Positions 1 to 7,846 of a stretch of DNA of 64,000 nt are shown one piece after another (the stretch's first letter is position 1; the number at the start of each line of letters is the position of its first letter). The notes beneath the pieces are model-generated. The model did no database searches. It was given only the letters and a program-made list of their open reading frames with translations, and was not told where the DNA came from. A program made the translations under genes and the position numbers. Location of the stretch: NCBI RefSeq assembly GCF_050571805.1, contig NZ_CP192219.1; one strand, 5' to 3'. This DNA is from Halodesulfovibrio aestuarii (GTDB lineage: Bacteria; Desulfobacterota; Desulfovibrionia; Desulfovibrionales; Desulfovibrionaceae).

Positions 1-4
1 TATA

Positions 5-679
5 ATGCGAACAAAATGGATAGCACCTGTGGCGCTTCTGGCCGCACCGGCGATGGCATTAAGCCAGTACCTCATCTACCAGTATGCCCCTGTTGAACAG
101 GTAATGGGCATAGTGCAGAAGGTGTTTTACACTCACCTGCCGCTGGCATGGTGGTCACTCCTCAGCTTCTTCTGTGTATTCGTTGCCTCCATTATGTATT
201 TGAAAACCCGCAAGCGTTTCTGGGACAATGTCGCAGCAGCATCAGCAGAAGTGGGTGTTCTTTTCAGCGGACTGGCTCTGGTCACCGGAATGATCTGGGG
301 ACGGCACAGCTGGGGTGTCTGGTGGACATGGGATCCGCGTCTCACCACGACCCTCGTTATGTGGTTCGTATACGCAGGCTACCTAATTCTGCGTTCCATG
401 TCCCTTTCTACAGAACGCAAAGCTGTGGTCAGCTCTGTTGTCGGCATTGCCGCGTTCATTGATGTACCGCTTGTTTTCCTTTCCGCCCGTTTGTGGCGTT
501 CTATCCACCCGGCTGTATTCAACAGCAAAACAGGTGGACTGGAACCGGAAATGAAAATTACGGCTATCGTCTGTGTTCTCTGCTTCGGTCTTATCTGGGC
601 CACCCTTGTAGGCATCCGCTCCTCGCAGATGGCGCTCTCTGACCGTATTGATAATCTGACAACACATGACGAACTTTAA
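5..679 (+). CDS. ccmC: Cytochrome c maturation protein CcmC (heme handling)
   Basis: Integral inner-membrane protein that presents heme to the periplasmic chaperone CcmE during c-type cytochrome assembly. The heme-binding WWD-type motif (WGVWWTWDPRLTT) lies at about residues 101-113, between hydrophobic segments, as expected for CcmC. The length of 224 aa is near the family norm of about 240. The ATG sits four bases from the window edge and the frame is open to the edge, so a start further upstream cannot be excluded. It is followed by two CcmD-like small ORFs and a TPR protein in the same direction, consistent with a ccm operon whose upstream part lies outside the window. The last 40 residues closely resemble those of the next small ORF. 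Confidence 0.93.
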   Translation: MRTKWIAPVALLAAPAMALSQYLIYQYAPVEQVMGIVQKVFYTHLPLAWWSLLSFFCVFVASIMYLKTRKRFWDNVAAASAEVGVLFSGLALVTGMIWGRHSWGVWWTWDPRLTTTLVMWFVYAGYLILRSMSLSTERKAVVSSVVGIAAFIDVPLVFLSARLWRSIHPAVFNSKTGGLEPEMKITAIVCVLCFGLIWATLVGIRSSQMALSDRIDNLTTHDEL

Positions 680-715
680 CCATCTGAATAAATAAGAAAC
701 AGAAGGGCATTCACA

Positions 716-871
716 ATGGAAAGCTTTAGCTGGCCTCTTATGACGAACCTTGCAGTTATTATCTGTGCGGTCTGCTTCGGCCTTATTTGTGCAGCTCTTG
801 TGGGTATTCGTTCATCTCAGGTGGCTCTTACAGACCGCATTGAGAAGTTAACAAAACACTACAAAAAATAA
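716..871 (+). CDS. CcmD-like small membrane protein with CcmC-like tail
   Basis: A 51-residue ORF, too short for common ORF cut-offs, with one hydrophobic segment at about residues 11-31 and a charged C-terminus. Its first 14 residues (MESFSWPLMTNLAV) match the start of the following CcmD-like protein (MESSNWLLMANVAV). From about residue 9 on it matches the end of CcmC almost position by position, sharing CFGLI, LVGIRSSQ, AL and DRI. It therefore looks like a chimeric duplicate of ccmD and the ccmC 3' end. An AGAAGGG ribosome-binding site lies upstream of the ATG. The location and topology suggest a CcmD-type role, stabilising CcmC/CcmE heme transfer, but this is inference. Confidence 0.7.
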   Translation: MESFSWPLMTNLAVIICAVCFGLICAALVGIRSSQVALTDRIEKLTKHYKK

Positions 872-907
872 CCGCCTGAATTTACAAGGCACTCAAGGAG
901 ATTCATC

Positions 908-1042
908 ATGGAAAGCTCCAACTGGCTCCTCATGGCTAACGTTGCAGTCTGGGTAGGCATTGCAGGCTACCTCTTCTTTATCGCACGCAAACATTGCGAG
1001 TTAAGCAAACGCGTTCGCCAAATGGAGCTGCTGAATGACTAA
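908..1042 (+). CDS. ccmD: CcmD-type heme exporter small subunit
   Basis: A 44-residue ORF behind a clear AAGGAG ribosome-binding site. It has a short N-terminus, one transmembrane segment (about residues 9-25) and a positively charged tail (ARKHCELSKRVRQ), which is the typical plan of CcmD. CcmD helps release holo-CcmE from the CcmABC complex in the inner membrane. Its position right after ccmC and its 8-base overlap with the downstream TPR gene support an operon. The sequence alone is too short for certainty; size, topology and context carry the call. Confidence 0.75.
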   Translation: MESSNWLLMANVAVWVGIAGYLFFIARKHCELSKRVRQMELLND

Positions 1043-1610
1043 TGCTCCAATGAGGCAACCGACTACGGTTGCAAAAATATTCATTGCGGCAATCCTTCTG
1101 GGATTTGCTGTAATGCTCGTTACCTCGAGCTTTTACCGTACCAAGCACCCGAGCCTGACCAAAGTTGTCCAGCCTCGCAACACGGTTTCCGCAGAAGCTA
1201 AAAACGATAGCTCTGCACACATTGCAGAGCTTATGGGCAAGCTCAAAGAAGACGCAAACAATGTGAAGCTGCTTGAAGAAATTGCCCAGCATTTTATGGA
1301 TGATGGAGAATACAGTCAGGCTCGCATGTTTATCCAGCGCGGCATTACAGCCCAGCCGAATAACGCGCACCTGTTCTACATGCTCGGCATGGCCAACTTT
1401 AAGCTGCAAAGCTACAGCAAAGCAGCTAAAGCTTTTGAGACCTCTATTGCTATTGCAGATGATCCTTCTGCGCGCTATAATCTGGGGGTACTGCTTAAGT
1501 ACTATCTGGATAAACCAGCAGAGGGTAACGAACAGTTTAAAAAGATTGTTTCCTCATCTGCCAATAAAAATCTTAAAGCCGCTGCGCAAAAAGAACTCAA
1601 TGACAAATAA
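1035..1610 (+). CDS. Membrane-anchored TPR protein of cytochrome c maturation (CcmI/NrfG-like)
   Basis: A 191-aa protein with one N-terminal transmembrane helix (about residues 13-32) followed by a periplasmic-type helical domain with at least two to three TPR-like repeats (about 70-175, for example around the AHLFYMLG and SARYNLGVLL segments). In ccm operons such proteins (CcmI/CycH, NrfG) bind apocytochromes and bring them to the heme ligation complex. It overlaps the ccmD-like ORF by 8 bases, so translation is probably coupled. It is the last gene before a strong terminator. The exact orthology (CcmI or generic TPR) is not resolved. Confidence 0.75.
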   Translation: MTNAPMRQPTTVAKIFIAAILLGFAVMLVTSSFYRTKHPSLTKVVQPRNTVSAEAKNDSSAHIAELMGKLKEDANNVKLLEEIAQHFMDDGEYSQARMFIQRGITAQPNNAHLFYMLGMANFKLQSYSKAAKAFETSIAIADDPSARYNLGVLLKYYLDKPAEGNEQFKKIVSSSANKNLKAAAQKELNDK

Positions 1611-1633
1611 ATTTAACAGATTACACTAACGCA

Positions 1634-1667
1634 CAAAGCGCATTGCACTTGCAATGCGCTTTTTTTA
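1634..1667 (+). terminator. Intrinsic terminator of the ccm operon
   Basis: A stem AAAGCGCATTGC / GCAATGCGCTTT with a tiny loop is followed by a run of seven T. It lies 24 bases after the TPR gene stop. Confidence 0.85.
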
Positions 1668-1790
1668 TACCCGATACGTATTGTACATGAAGCCCATTTG
1701 TCTCATGCTGTATCAGATCATCTTTTAAAGATTTTATGGTATAGTCCCTACGAAATCGGTTTCACTACTACTAAAAAGTATAATCAACCG

Positions 1791-1819
1791 TTGACATAGA
1801 ATCAAAGGGCGCATACGCT
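1791..1819 (+). promoter_or_regulatory. Candidate sigma-70 promoter for guaBA
   Basis: A perfect TTGACA at 1791-1796 is followed, after 17 bases, by TACGCT at 1814-1819, a weak -10. It lies about 140 bases upstream of the guaB start, leaving a long untranslated leader. Confidence 0.45.
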
Positions 1820-1922
1820 AACGGGATTACCTAAAGTACTATCCGCCTAAACACACTAGGGAAGAAAGTACTGAACTCCAGGCCGGTTAAACGCGTGAAT
1901 TTACGCTACTGTGGCCTTTTTT
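1820..1922 (+). promoter_or_regulatory. Structured guaB leader with attenuator-like hairpin
   Basis: The untranslated leader contains two copies of AAAGTACT (1833-1840 and 1865-1872); the AGTACT cores can pair with each other. A two-tier hairpin follows: AGGCC 1880-1884 with GGCCT 1913-1917, enclosing GCGT 1893-1896 with ACGC 1903-1906. It ends in a T-run (1917-1922), 35 bases before the guaB start. That is the layout of a transcription attenuator or riboswitch expression platform. I do not recognise a known riboswitch class in it. Confidence 0.45.
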
Positions 1923-1957
1923 AATAGCTACCCAAAACTTATTTGGAGACCCACACA

Positions 1958-3415
1958 ATGAGCGTAATCTTAGGCAAAGCACTGACTTTTGACGACGTGT
2001 TGCTTCTTCCAGGTTATTCTGAAGCCACGCCGGATCAGGTGGACCTCTCCACCAAGCTCACAAATTCCATCGCACTGAACATTCCACTTATTTCAGCAGC
2101 AATGGATACCGTCACCGAATCTGACATGGCCATCGCAATGGCCCGACACGGTGGCATCGGTGTTATTCACAAAAATATGCCATTTGAGCAGCAGTGCCTC
2201 GAAGTAGAAAAGGTTAAGAAATCTGAATCCGGAATGATTCTTGACCCTGTGACCGTTGAGCCTACCCTGACCATCACTCAGGCTCTCGAAGTTATGTCTA
2301 CTTACAGAATTTCCGGCCTTCCTGTCGTTGAAAACGGAAACCTCGTTGGTATCATCACCAACCGTGACGTTCGTTTCGTCGACGATCCTGACGAAACTCT
2401 TGTTTCTGACATGATGACCAAAGACAAGCTTGTAACTGTTCCTGTTGGCACCACTCTGGAACAGGCAAAAGAACACTTGCACAAGCACCGCATTGAAAAA
2501 CTGCTTGTTGTCGACGATGACAACACCCTGCAGGGCATCATTACCATGAAGGATATTGAGAAAGAAATTAAATATCCTAAGGCATGTAAAGATGCGAACG
2601 GCCGTCTTCGTGTCGCAGCAGCCCTCGGTGTTGGTGAAGATTGTAAAGAACGCGCTCAGGGTCTGCTCGACGCAGGTGCTGATGTTCTCGTTCTTGACTC
2701 TGCACACGGCCACTCACTGAACATTCTTAAAGCTGTAGAATCTATTCGCACCTCCTTCCCTGATGCGCAGATTATTGCCGGCAACGTCGCGACCTACGAA
2801 GGTGCAAAAGCTTTGTTCGAAGCTGGCGCAGACACCGTTAAGGTTGGCATCGGCCCTGGCTCCATCTGTACTACTCGAATTGTTGCGGGCGTTGGTGTTC
2901 CACAGATCACAGCCGTTCAGGAATGCTGTAAAGCAGCCAAAGAATTTGGCCGTCACATCATTGCTGACGGTGGCATCAAATACTCCGGCGACATTGTAAA
3001 AGCTCTGTGCGTCGGCGCATCTTCTATCATGATCGGTTCACTCTTCGCAGGTACTGACGAATCCCCGGGTGAAACTGTTCTTTATCAGGGTCGTCGTTAC
3101 AAAAACTACCGCGGCATGGGTTCCATCGATGCAATGAAAGCTGGTAGCTCAGACCGTTACTTCCAGGAAAAGAGCAAAAAACTTGTTCCTGAAGGTATCG
3201 TTGGACGCGTGCCGTACAAAGGCCCTGTTCAGGACTCCGTATACCAGCTCTTAGGTGGTCTTCGTTCCGGTATGGGTTACATTGGCGCAAAAACTATTGT
3301 TGACATGCCTGAGGTTTCCAAAATGGTGGAAATTTCTACTGCAGGTCTTCGTGAATCTCATGTTCACGACGTTATCATTACGAAAGAAGCTCCCAACTAC
3401 CGAGTTGAGAACTAA
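1958..3415 (+). CDS. guaB: Inosine-5'-monophosphate dehydrogenase
   Basis: Catalyses the NAD-dependent oxidation of IMP to XMP, the first committed step to GMP. The 485-aa protein has the TIM barrel split by a CBS-domain pair (about residues 90-205). The catalytic loop GIGPGSICTTR carries the active-site Cys near residue 304, and the GGIKYSGD and GMGSIDAM motifs follow. The start is taken at the ATG at 1958, because GGAG lies about 10 bases upstream; an in-frame TTG at 1943 would leave that ribosome-binding site inside the gene. guaA follows after 21 bases, forming the usual guaBA pair. Confidence 0.97.
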   Translation: MSVILGKALTFDDVLLLPGYSEATPDQVDLSTKLTNSIALNIPLISAAMDTVTESDMAIAMARHGGIGVIHKNMPFEQQCLEVEKVKKSESGMILDPVTVEPTLTITQALEVMSTYRISGLPVVENGNLVGIITNRDVRFVDDPDETLVSDMMTKDKLVTVPVGTTLEQAKEHLHKHRIEKLLVVDDDNTLQGIITMKDIEKEIKYPKACKDANGRLRVAAALGVGEDCKERAQGLLDAGADVLVLDSAHGHSLNILKAVESIRTSFPDAQIIAGNVATYEGAKALFEAGADTVKVGIGPGSICTTRIVAGVGVPQITAVQECCKAAKEFGRHIIADGGIKYSGDIVKALCVGASSIMIGSLFAGTDESPGETVLYQGRRYKNYRGMGSIDAMKAGSSDRYFQEKSKKLVPEGIVGRVPYKGPVQDSVYQLLGGLRSGMGYIGAKTIVDMPEVSKMVEISTAGLRESHVHDVIITKEAPNYRVEN

Positions 3416-3436
3416 TCTCTCTTTCTAGAGGAACTT

Positions 3437-4987
3437 ATGGACGCAATTAGCAAAGTCGTTATTGTTGACTACGGCTCTCAGTTTACTCAGCTTATCGCAC
3501 GTCGCGTACGCGAAGCGGGCGTATACTCTGAAATTCACCCTTGCATCGTTACAGCTGAAGAAGTCAAAGCAATGAATCCTTCTGCTGTGATTCTTTCCGG
3601 TGGCCCTTCAAGCGTAGGCGATGAAGACGCACCTACTCTTGACATGGGTCTGCTTGAGCTTGGCGTACCAGTACTCGGTATCTGCTACGGCATGCAGCTT
3701 CTCGCGCACAACATGGGTGGCAAACTTGCAAGCTCTGAGACTCGTGAATACGGTCCTGCAGACTTTAAAATGACTGCAGACTGCCCTCTCTTTGCTGACC
3801 TTAACCGTGAAGAATCCTTACGTGTATGGATGTCTCACGGCGATCAGGTTAAAGCTGTGCCGCCTTGTTTCGAGATCATCGGTTCTACCGAGACTCTTGA
3901 AGTTGCAGCTATGGCGTGCGTAGAGAAAAACATTTACGCTCTCCAGTACCATCCGGAAGTACATCACTCCGAAGGTGGCGACACCATGATCAACAACTTC
4001 CTCTTCAAGATCGCAGGAATAACTCCAGACTGGACAATGTCAGGATTTATCGACTCTGTTATCAAAGATTGTCAGGAAACAGTTGGTCCTGAAGGCAACG
4101 TCGTTTGCGGACTCTCCGGCGGCATTGACTCAACCGTTGTTGCTGTTCTTCTGAACAAAGCAATCGGTCATCGTCTCCACTGCATCTTTGTTGACAACGG
4201 CCTCATGCGTCAGAACGAAGTTGAAGAAGTTTCCAGCTACCTGCGCGAACACTTCGACCTCAACCTCACTGTTGTAGACGCCCGTGAGCGTTTCTTGTCC
4301 AAACTTGAAGGCGTTGAAGATCCTGAGAAAAAACGCAAAATCATCGGCTACGAATTTATCGATGTATTTGATAAAGAAGCAGCACGAATTGAAAACGTTA
4401 AATTCCTTGCACAGGGCACCCTGTACCCTGACGTAATCGAATCTATCTCTCACAAAGGGCCTTCTGCTGTAATCAAAAGCCATCACAACGTCGGCGGCCT
4501 GCCTGACGATATGGAACTTGAACTCATCGAGCCGCTTCGCGAGCTCTTTAAAGATGAAGTACGTAAAGTTGCTATCGAACTCGGCATGCCTGACTCCGTA
4601 GTTTGGCGTCATCCATTCCCTGGTCCTGGTCTTGCCATCCGTATTATCGGTGAAATTACCGATGAACGTCTCACTATTTTGAGAAAAGCAGATAAAATCG
4701 TACAGAACGAGTTGACTGCATCCGGATGGTATCGCAAAGTGTGGCAGGGCTTTGCTGTTCTGCTGCCGCTTAAGACTGTTGGGGTTATGGGCGACGACAG
4801 AACCTACGAAAACGTTATTGCCCTTCGTATTGTGGATAGTGTAGATGCTATGACAGCTGACTGGGCACGCCTTCCTTCCGAACTGCTGGAAAAAATTTCC
4901 AGCCGTATCATTAACGAAGTGAATGGCGTAAACCGCGTTGTTTATGACATCTCCTCCAAGCCACCGAGCACTATCGAGTGGGAATAA
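3437..4987 (+). CDS. guaA: GMP synthase (glutamine-hydrolysing)
   Basis: Converts XMP to GMP using ATP and glutamine. The 516-aa protein has the class I glutamine amidotransferase domain first (residues 1-190; nucleophile Cys83 in GICYGMQ, His172 and Glu174 of the triad). It continues with the PP-loop ATPase domain (SGGIDS at 227-232) and the C-terminal dimerisation domain ending in KPPSTIEWE. Length and motif order are standard. It is cotranscribed with guaB, and 29 bases separate it from tatB with no terminator, so readthrough into the Tat genes is likely. Confidence 0.97.
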   Translation: MDAISKVVIVDYGSQFTQLIARRVREAGVYSEIHPCIVTAEEVKAMNPSAVILSGGPSSVGDEDAPTLDMGLLELGVPVLGICYGMQLLAHNMGGKLASSETREYGPADFKMTADCPLFADLNREESLRVWMSHGDQVKAVPPCFEIIGSTETLEVAAMACVEKNIYALQYHPEVHHSEGGDTMINNFLFKIAGITPDWTMSGFIDSVIKDCQETVGPEGNVVCGLSGGIDSTVVAVLLNKAIGHRLHCIFVDNGLMRQNEVEEVSSYLREHFDLNLTVVDARERFLSKLEGVEDPEKKRKIIGYEFIDVFDKEAARIENVKFLAQGTLYPDVIESISHKGPSAVIKSHHNVGGLPDDMELELIEPLRELFKDEVRKVAIELGMPDSVVWRHPFPGPGLAIRIIGEITDERLTILRKADKIVQNELTASGWYRKVWQGFAVLLPLKTVGVMGDDRTYENVIALRIVDSVDAMTADWARLPSELLEKISSRIINEVNGVNRVVYDISSKPPSTIEWE

Positions 4988-5016
4988 GCCAACCTTAGCT
5001 AATTGGGCGTGACTGC

Positions 5017-5397
5017 ATGTTTGGAATCGGTACTACTGAAATACTGGTTATTCTTGTTGTAGCACTTATTGTGCTGGGTCCTAAGAGTTTGCCGAAAGTG
5101 GCTCGTACACTTGGGAAAGGTCTTGCGGAATTCCGCCGTGTATCTACTGACTTTCAGCGTACTATCAACACTGAAATCGCATTAGATGAACACGCAAAAG
5201 AGAAAAAAGCTGCTGAAAAGAAAATTTTCGGTGACGAAGACTCTAAAACGGAAGCAAAATCTGCTCCTGAACCGGCTGCCGAGTCGTCAACAGCTGACGC
5301 TACCGGAAACCTCGCAGTAGCTCCCGACAATGCAGAAGATGCTCAGCCGATAGCTAAAGAGACTGCTGACCAAAAGACCGAGAAGGAACAGGCGTAA
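5017..5397 (+). CDS. tatB: Sec-independent translocase protein TatB/TatA
   Basis: A component of the twin-arginine translocase that exports folded proteins. The 126-aa protein has the short N-terminal transmembrane helix (residues 5-22, EILVILVVALIVLGP), then the hinge and amphipathic helix with KSLPKVARTLGKGLAEFRR. A low-complexity acidic, alanine- and lysine-rich tail follows. The conserved Glu of TatB (TTEILVI) and the LGPKSLPKVAR stretch favour TatB over TatA. The stop codon overlaps the tatC start (TAATG), so translation is coupled. Confidence 0.88.
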   Translation: MFGIGTTEILVILVVALIVLGPKSLPKVARTLGKGLAEFRRVSTDFQRTINTEIALDEHAKEKKAAEKKIFGDEDSKTEAKSAPEPAAESSTADATGNLAVAPDNAEDAQPIAKETADQKTEKEQA

Positions 5398-6515
5398 TGA
5401 GCGTTGATAAAAAAAATGACGCTCAGCCTTCTGAAGCAGACGAAACTGCTTCCAATGACGAGCACATTGAAGACGTTGAGTCTTCTGAGACTGATACTTC
5501 TGACAATGTGCACGCAGACGGAAGCGATGATTCTGATCCTTCTGCTGAGATAGAGTTCTCAGACGGTTCCCGTCCTGATCACATAGATGATCATGACGAC
5601 GAAGATATAGATAACACCGCGTCCGAGGCACATGCTGCCTCGGACGACGGTGATTCTAATGATAACGAACAGGAATCTTCTACTCCCCCTACTCTGATAG
5701 ACCATATTAATGCGTTGGATAATGAGGACGAGGATGATGAAGACGAAGAAGAAGAGTCAATGACTCTCCTGCAGCACCTTGATGAGCTTCGCGTGCGCTT
5801 AAAGCGCATCAGCTTTGCAATCATCATCGGCTGTCTTGCCTGTTACAGTTTTGCTGAAAAGCTCTTTGATTATCTGGTAATGCCGATGGTTGCGGTAATG
5901 CCGGACCAAAGTTCTTTCATCTACACAGCGCCGCATGAAGCGTTTGTGACCTACCTTAAAGTAGCCGCCTTGGCAGGCTTTTTTATCTCCAGTCCTTATA
6001 TTTTCTACCAAATATGGGCATTTATTGCACCGGGACTGTATGAAGAAGAGCGTAAGTACATTATTCCAATCGCATTTTTCTCTGCTGCCTGTTTTATAGG
6101 CGGCGGCGCATTTGCCTACTTTATTGTATTCCCGTTTGCTTTTGAATTTTTCATGAGCTTTAACACAGGCCACATTCAGGCCATGCTTAAGCTCAACGAA
6201 TATTTAAGCTTCTCGATGAAGCTGATCTTCGCCTTCGGCCTTGTTTTTGAGATGCCGCTGTTTGCCCTGTTCCTGAGCAGATTAGGAATTGTGACAGCAG
6301 AAATGATGCGTAAAGCACGTAAGTTTGCTATACTCTTCTCATTTGTCCTGGCTGCTATCCTTACGCCACCGGATGTTGTATCCCAGCTTCTCATGGCGGG
6401 ACCATTGATGATTCTGTATGAAATCTCAATTGTCATCGCTGCAGTCTTCGGCAAACGCCGCCCTTCCGAGGAAGACGACGACACCGAAGATGATGAAGCA
6501 GTGGCTGAGTCTTAA
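5397..6515 (+). CDS. tatC: Sec-independent translocase protein TatC with long acidic N-terminal extension
   Basis: TatC binds the twin-arginine signal peptide and forms the core of the export complex. The canonical six-helix TatC starts at Met122 (MTLLQHLDELRVRLK) and runs to about residue 355. Before it lies an extension of about 121 residues, dominated by Asp, Glu and Ser, with almost no hydrophobic residues; the C-terminus is also acidic. The upstream ATG overlaps the tatB stop. The ATG at 5760 would give a normal-sized protein, but no clear ribosome-binding site precedes it apart from A/G-rich codons. Whether the extension is translated in full cannot be decided from sequence. Confidence 0.9.
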   Translation: MSVDKKNDAQPSEADETASNDEHIEDVESSETDTSDNVHADGSDDSDPSAEIEFSDGSRPDHIDDHDDEDIDNTASEAHAASDDGDSNDNEQESSTPPTLIDHINALDNEDEDDEDEEEESMTLLQHLDELRVRLKRISFAIIIGCLACYSFAEKLFDYLVMPMVAVMPDQSSFIYTAPHEAFVTYLKVAALAGFFISSPYIFYQIWAFIAPGLYEEERKYIIPIAFFSAACFIGGGAFAYFIVFPFAFEFFMSFNTGHIQAMLKLNEYLSFSMKLIFAFGLVFEMPLFALFLSRLGIVTAEMMRKARKFAILFSFVLAAILTPPDVVSQLLMAGPLMILYEISIVIAAVFGKRRPSEEDDDTEDDEAVAES

Positions 6516-6551
6516 CAGACTCCTTCCTGCACTCTACTAGGTGTACTACAG

Positions 6552-6573
6552 GCCGGGCTTTTGCCCGGCTTTT
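6552..6573 (+). terminator. Terminator after tatC
   Basis: A GCCGGGC / GCCCGGC stem with a TTTT loop is followed by only four T. It lies 33 bases before the hisB start, which leaves no room for a separate promoter in between. Some readthrough into hisB is therefore likely. Confidence 0.65.
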
Positions 6574-6605
6574 AACCATCTACCGACTAAATCTGAGGTA
6601 AACGT

Positions 6606-7196
6606 ATGACTCAACGTACCGCAACCATTACAAGAGACACAAGTGAAACCAAAGTATCACTGACTCTTACTCTGGACGGAACCAGCAATGTAGACGTGAA
6701 AACTGGTTGGGGTTTTGCCGACCACATGCTCACCCTTATCGCATTCTGGGGCGGCTTTGATCTCCATATTCATTGTGACGGAGATTTACACGTTGATGCA
6801 CATCATACACTCGAAGATATTGGTATCTGCCTCGGTAATGCCCTTCGCGAAGCTCTTGGAGACCGAAAAGGTATCAACCGCATCGGCATGGCTAAAGTGC
6901 CAATGGACGAATCAATCTCTGAAGTGAACATCGACATTTCCGGTCGCCCTTATCTTGTGTATCGCGGTGACGACCTATTGCCTCCTGTTATTGCCGGTGA
7001 TGAGTCTGACCTGTGGCGCGAATTCTTCAAATCCGTCAGTTATGGCGCAAGAATAAACATGCATATTTCTTACCTTTATGGTAAAAATGGGCATCACCTG
7101 CTCGAATCAGCATGTAAAGGCTTAGGATTGGCTCTGCGCATGGCTGCTTCCTGTGACCGAAACCAACTACTCAGCACCAAAGGGAGTCTTGATTAA
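6606..7196 (+). CDS. hisB: Imidazoleglycerol-phosphate dehydratase
   Basis: A histidine biosynthesis enzyme that dehydrates imidazole glycerol phosphate to imidazole acetol phosphate. The 196-aa length is normal for a monofunctional HisB. The metal-binding histidine motifs are visible: DHMLT near residue 39, DAHHTLED near 62-69 and a late GKNGHHLLESACKG. The stop overlaps the start of the lipoprotein gene (TAATG), which in turn overlaps hisA. The three genes therefore form a tight unit behind tatC. Confidence 0.96.
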   Translation: MTQRTATITRDTSETKVSLTLTLDGTSNVDVKTGWGFADHMLTLIAFWGGFDLHIHCDGDLHVDAHHTLEDIGICLGNALREALGDRKGINRIGMAKVPMDESISEVNIDISGRPYLVYRGDDLLPPVIAGDESDLWREFFKSVSYGARINMHISYLYGKNGHHLLESACKGLGLALRMAASCDRNQLLSTKGSLD

Positions 7197-7846
7197 TGCA
7201 TAAACATCTTCGTCATACCGGCCTTATTCTTTGCCTAGTTGGCTTGTTTATGGTTGGCGGTTGCGCTAAACCCACACCACCTGCCCAATTACCACCATTA
7301 GCTATGGGGCTGGCAAACTTTACCCAGCCGACCACCACTGGCGAATTGCTTGCTGGATACATCCCTTCCGACCAGTTTAAAGTTTCTGCTGAAACTCTGG
7401 ACAAACTGAATGCTGATTTTGAAAAACTTTTGATGACAGAAACTACCCGCGTATATACGAGCGGTGCCGCTGCGAGCCAGTGTTACGAAATTACCACGGC
7501 ACAACACAGAGAAGATCCGCTCAATGCGTTACAATTCTGGAATCAGGTTGGCATATGTATGAAGGCAGACGTTCTTATCATTCCGCAAGTAATTGACTGG
7601 ACACCTCGCGAAGGTGGCAATATGGGCGCATTCCAGTCTGCGGGTGTTAATATGGACTTCTACACATTACGCGTTGATGCTGAAGAGCCTTCAATCTCAC
7701 GTTTTCATTTTGAAGAAACCCAAGAAAGCCTTTCTGAAAACCTTCTCAACATTAAAAAGTGGTTCAAGCGTAAAGGTCACTGGATTACAGCTGAACAGCT
7801 TGCTGAAGAAGGAATGCGTCAGGCTATAACGGAGCTTGGTCTGTGA
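7196..7846 (+). CDS. Lipoprotein of unknown function in the his operon
   Basis: A 216-aa protein with a clear lipoprotein signal: positively charged start, hydrophobic core (LILCLVGLFMV) and lipobox VGGC with the lipidated Cys at residue 23, then a proline-rich linker. The remainder is a mixed alpha/beta domain with no motif I recognise. Its start overlaps the hisB stop by one base and its end overlaps the hisA GTG by four bases, so it is translationally coupled to both histidine genes. No role in histidine synthesis is evident; an envelope function is more likely from the signal. Confidence 0.85.
   Translation: MHKHLRHTGLILCLVGLFMVGGCAKPTPPAQLPPLAMGLANFTQPTTTGELLAGYIPSDQFKVSAETLDKLNADFEKLLMTETTRVYTSGAAASQCYEITTAQHREDPLNALQFWNQVGICMKADVLIIPQVIDWTPREGGNMGAFQSAGVNMDFYTLRVDAEEPSISRFHFEETQESLSENLLNIKKWFKRKGHWITAEQLAEEGMRQAITELGL

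Noticed and set aside
2093..2713. Antisense reading frame in guaB
   Set aside because: Shadow of the guaB codon pattern; no ribosome-binding site or recognisable product.
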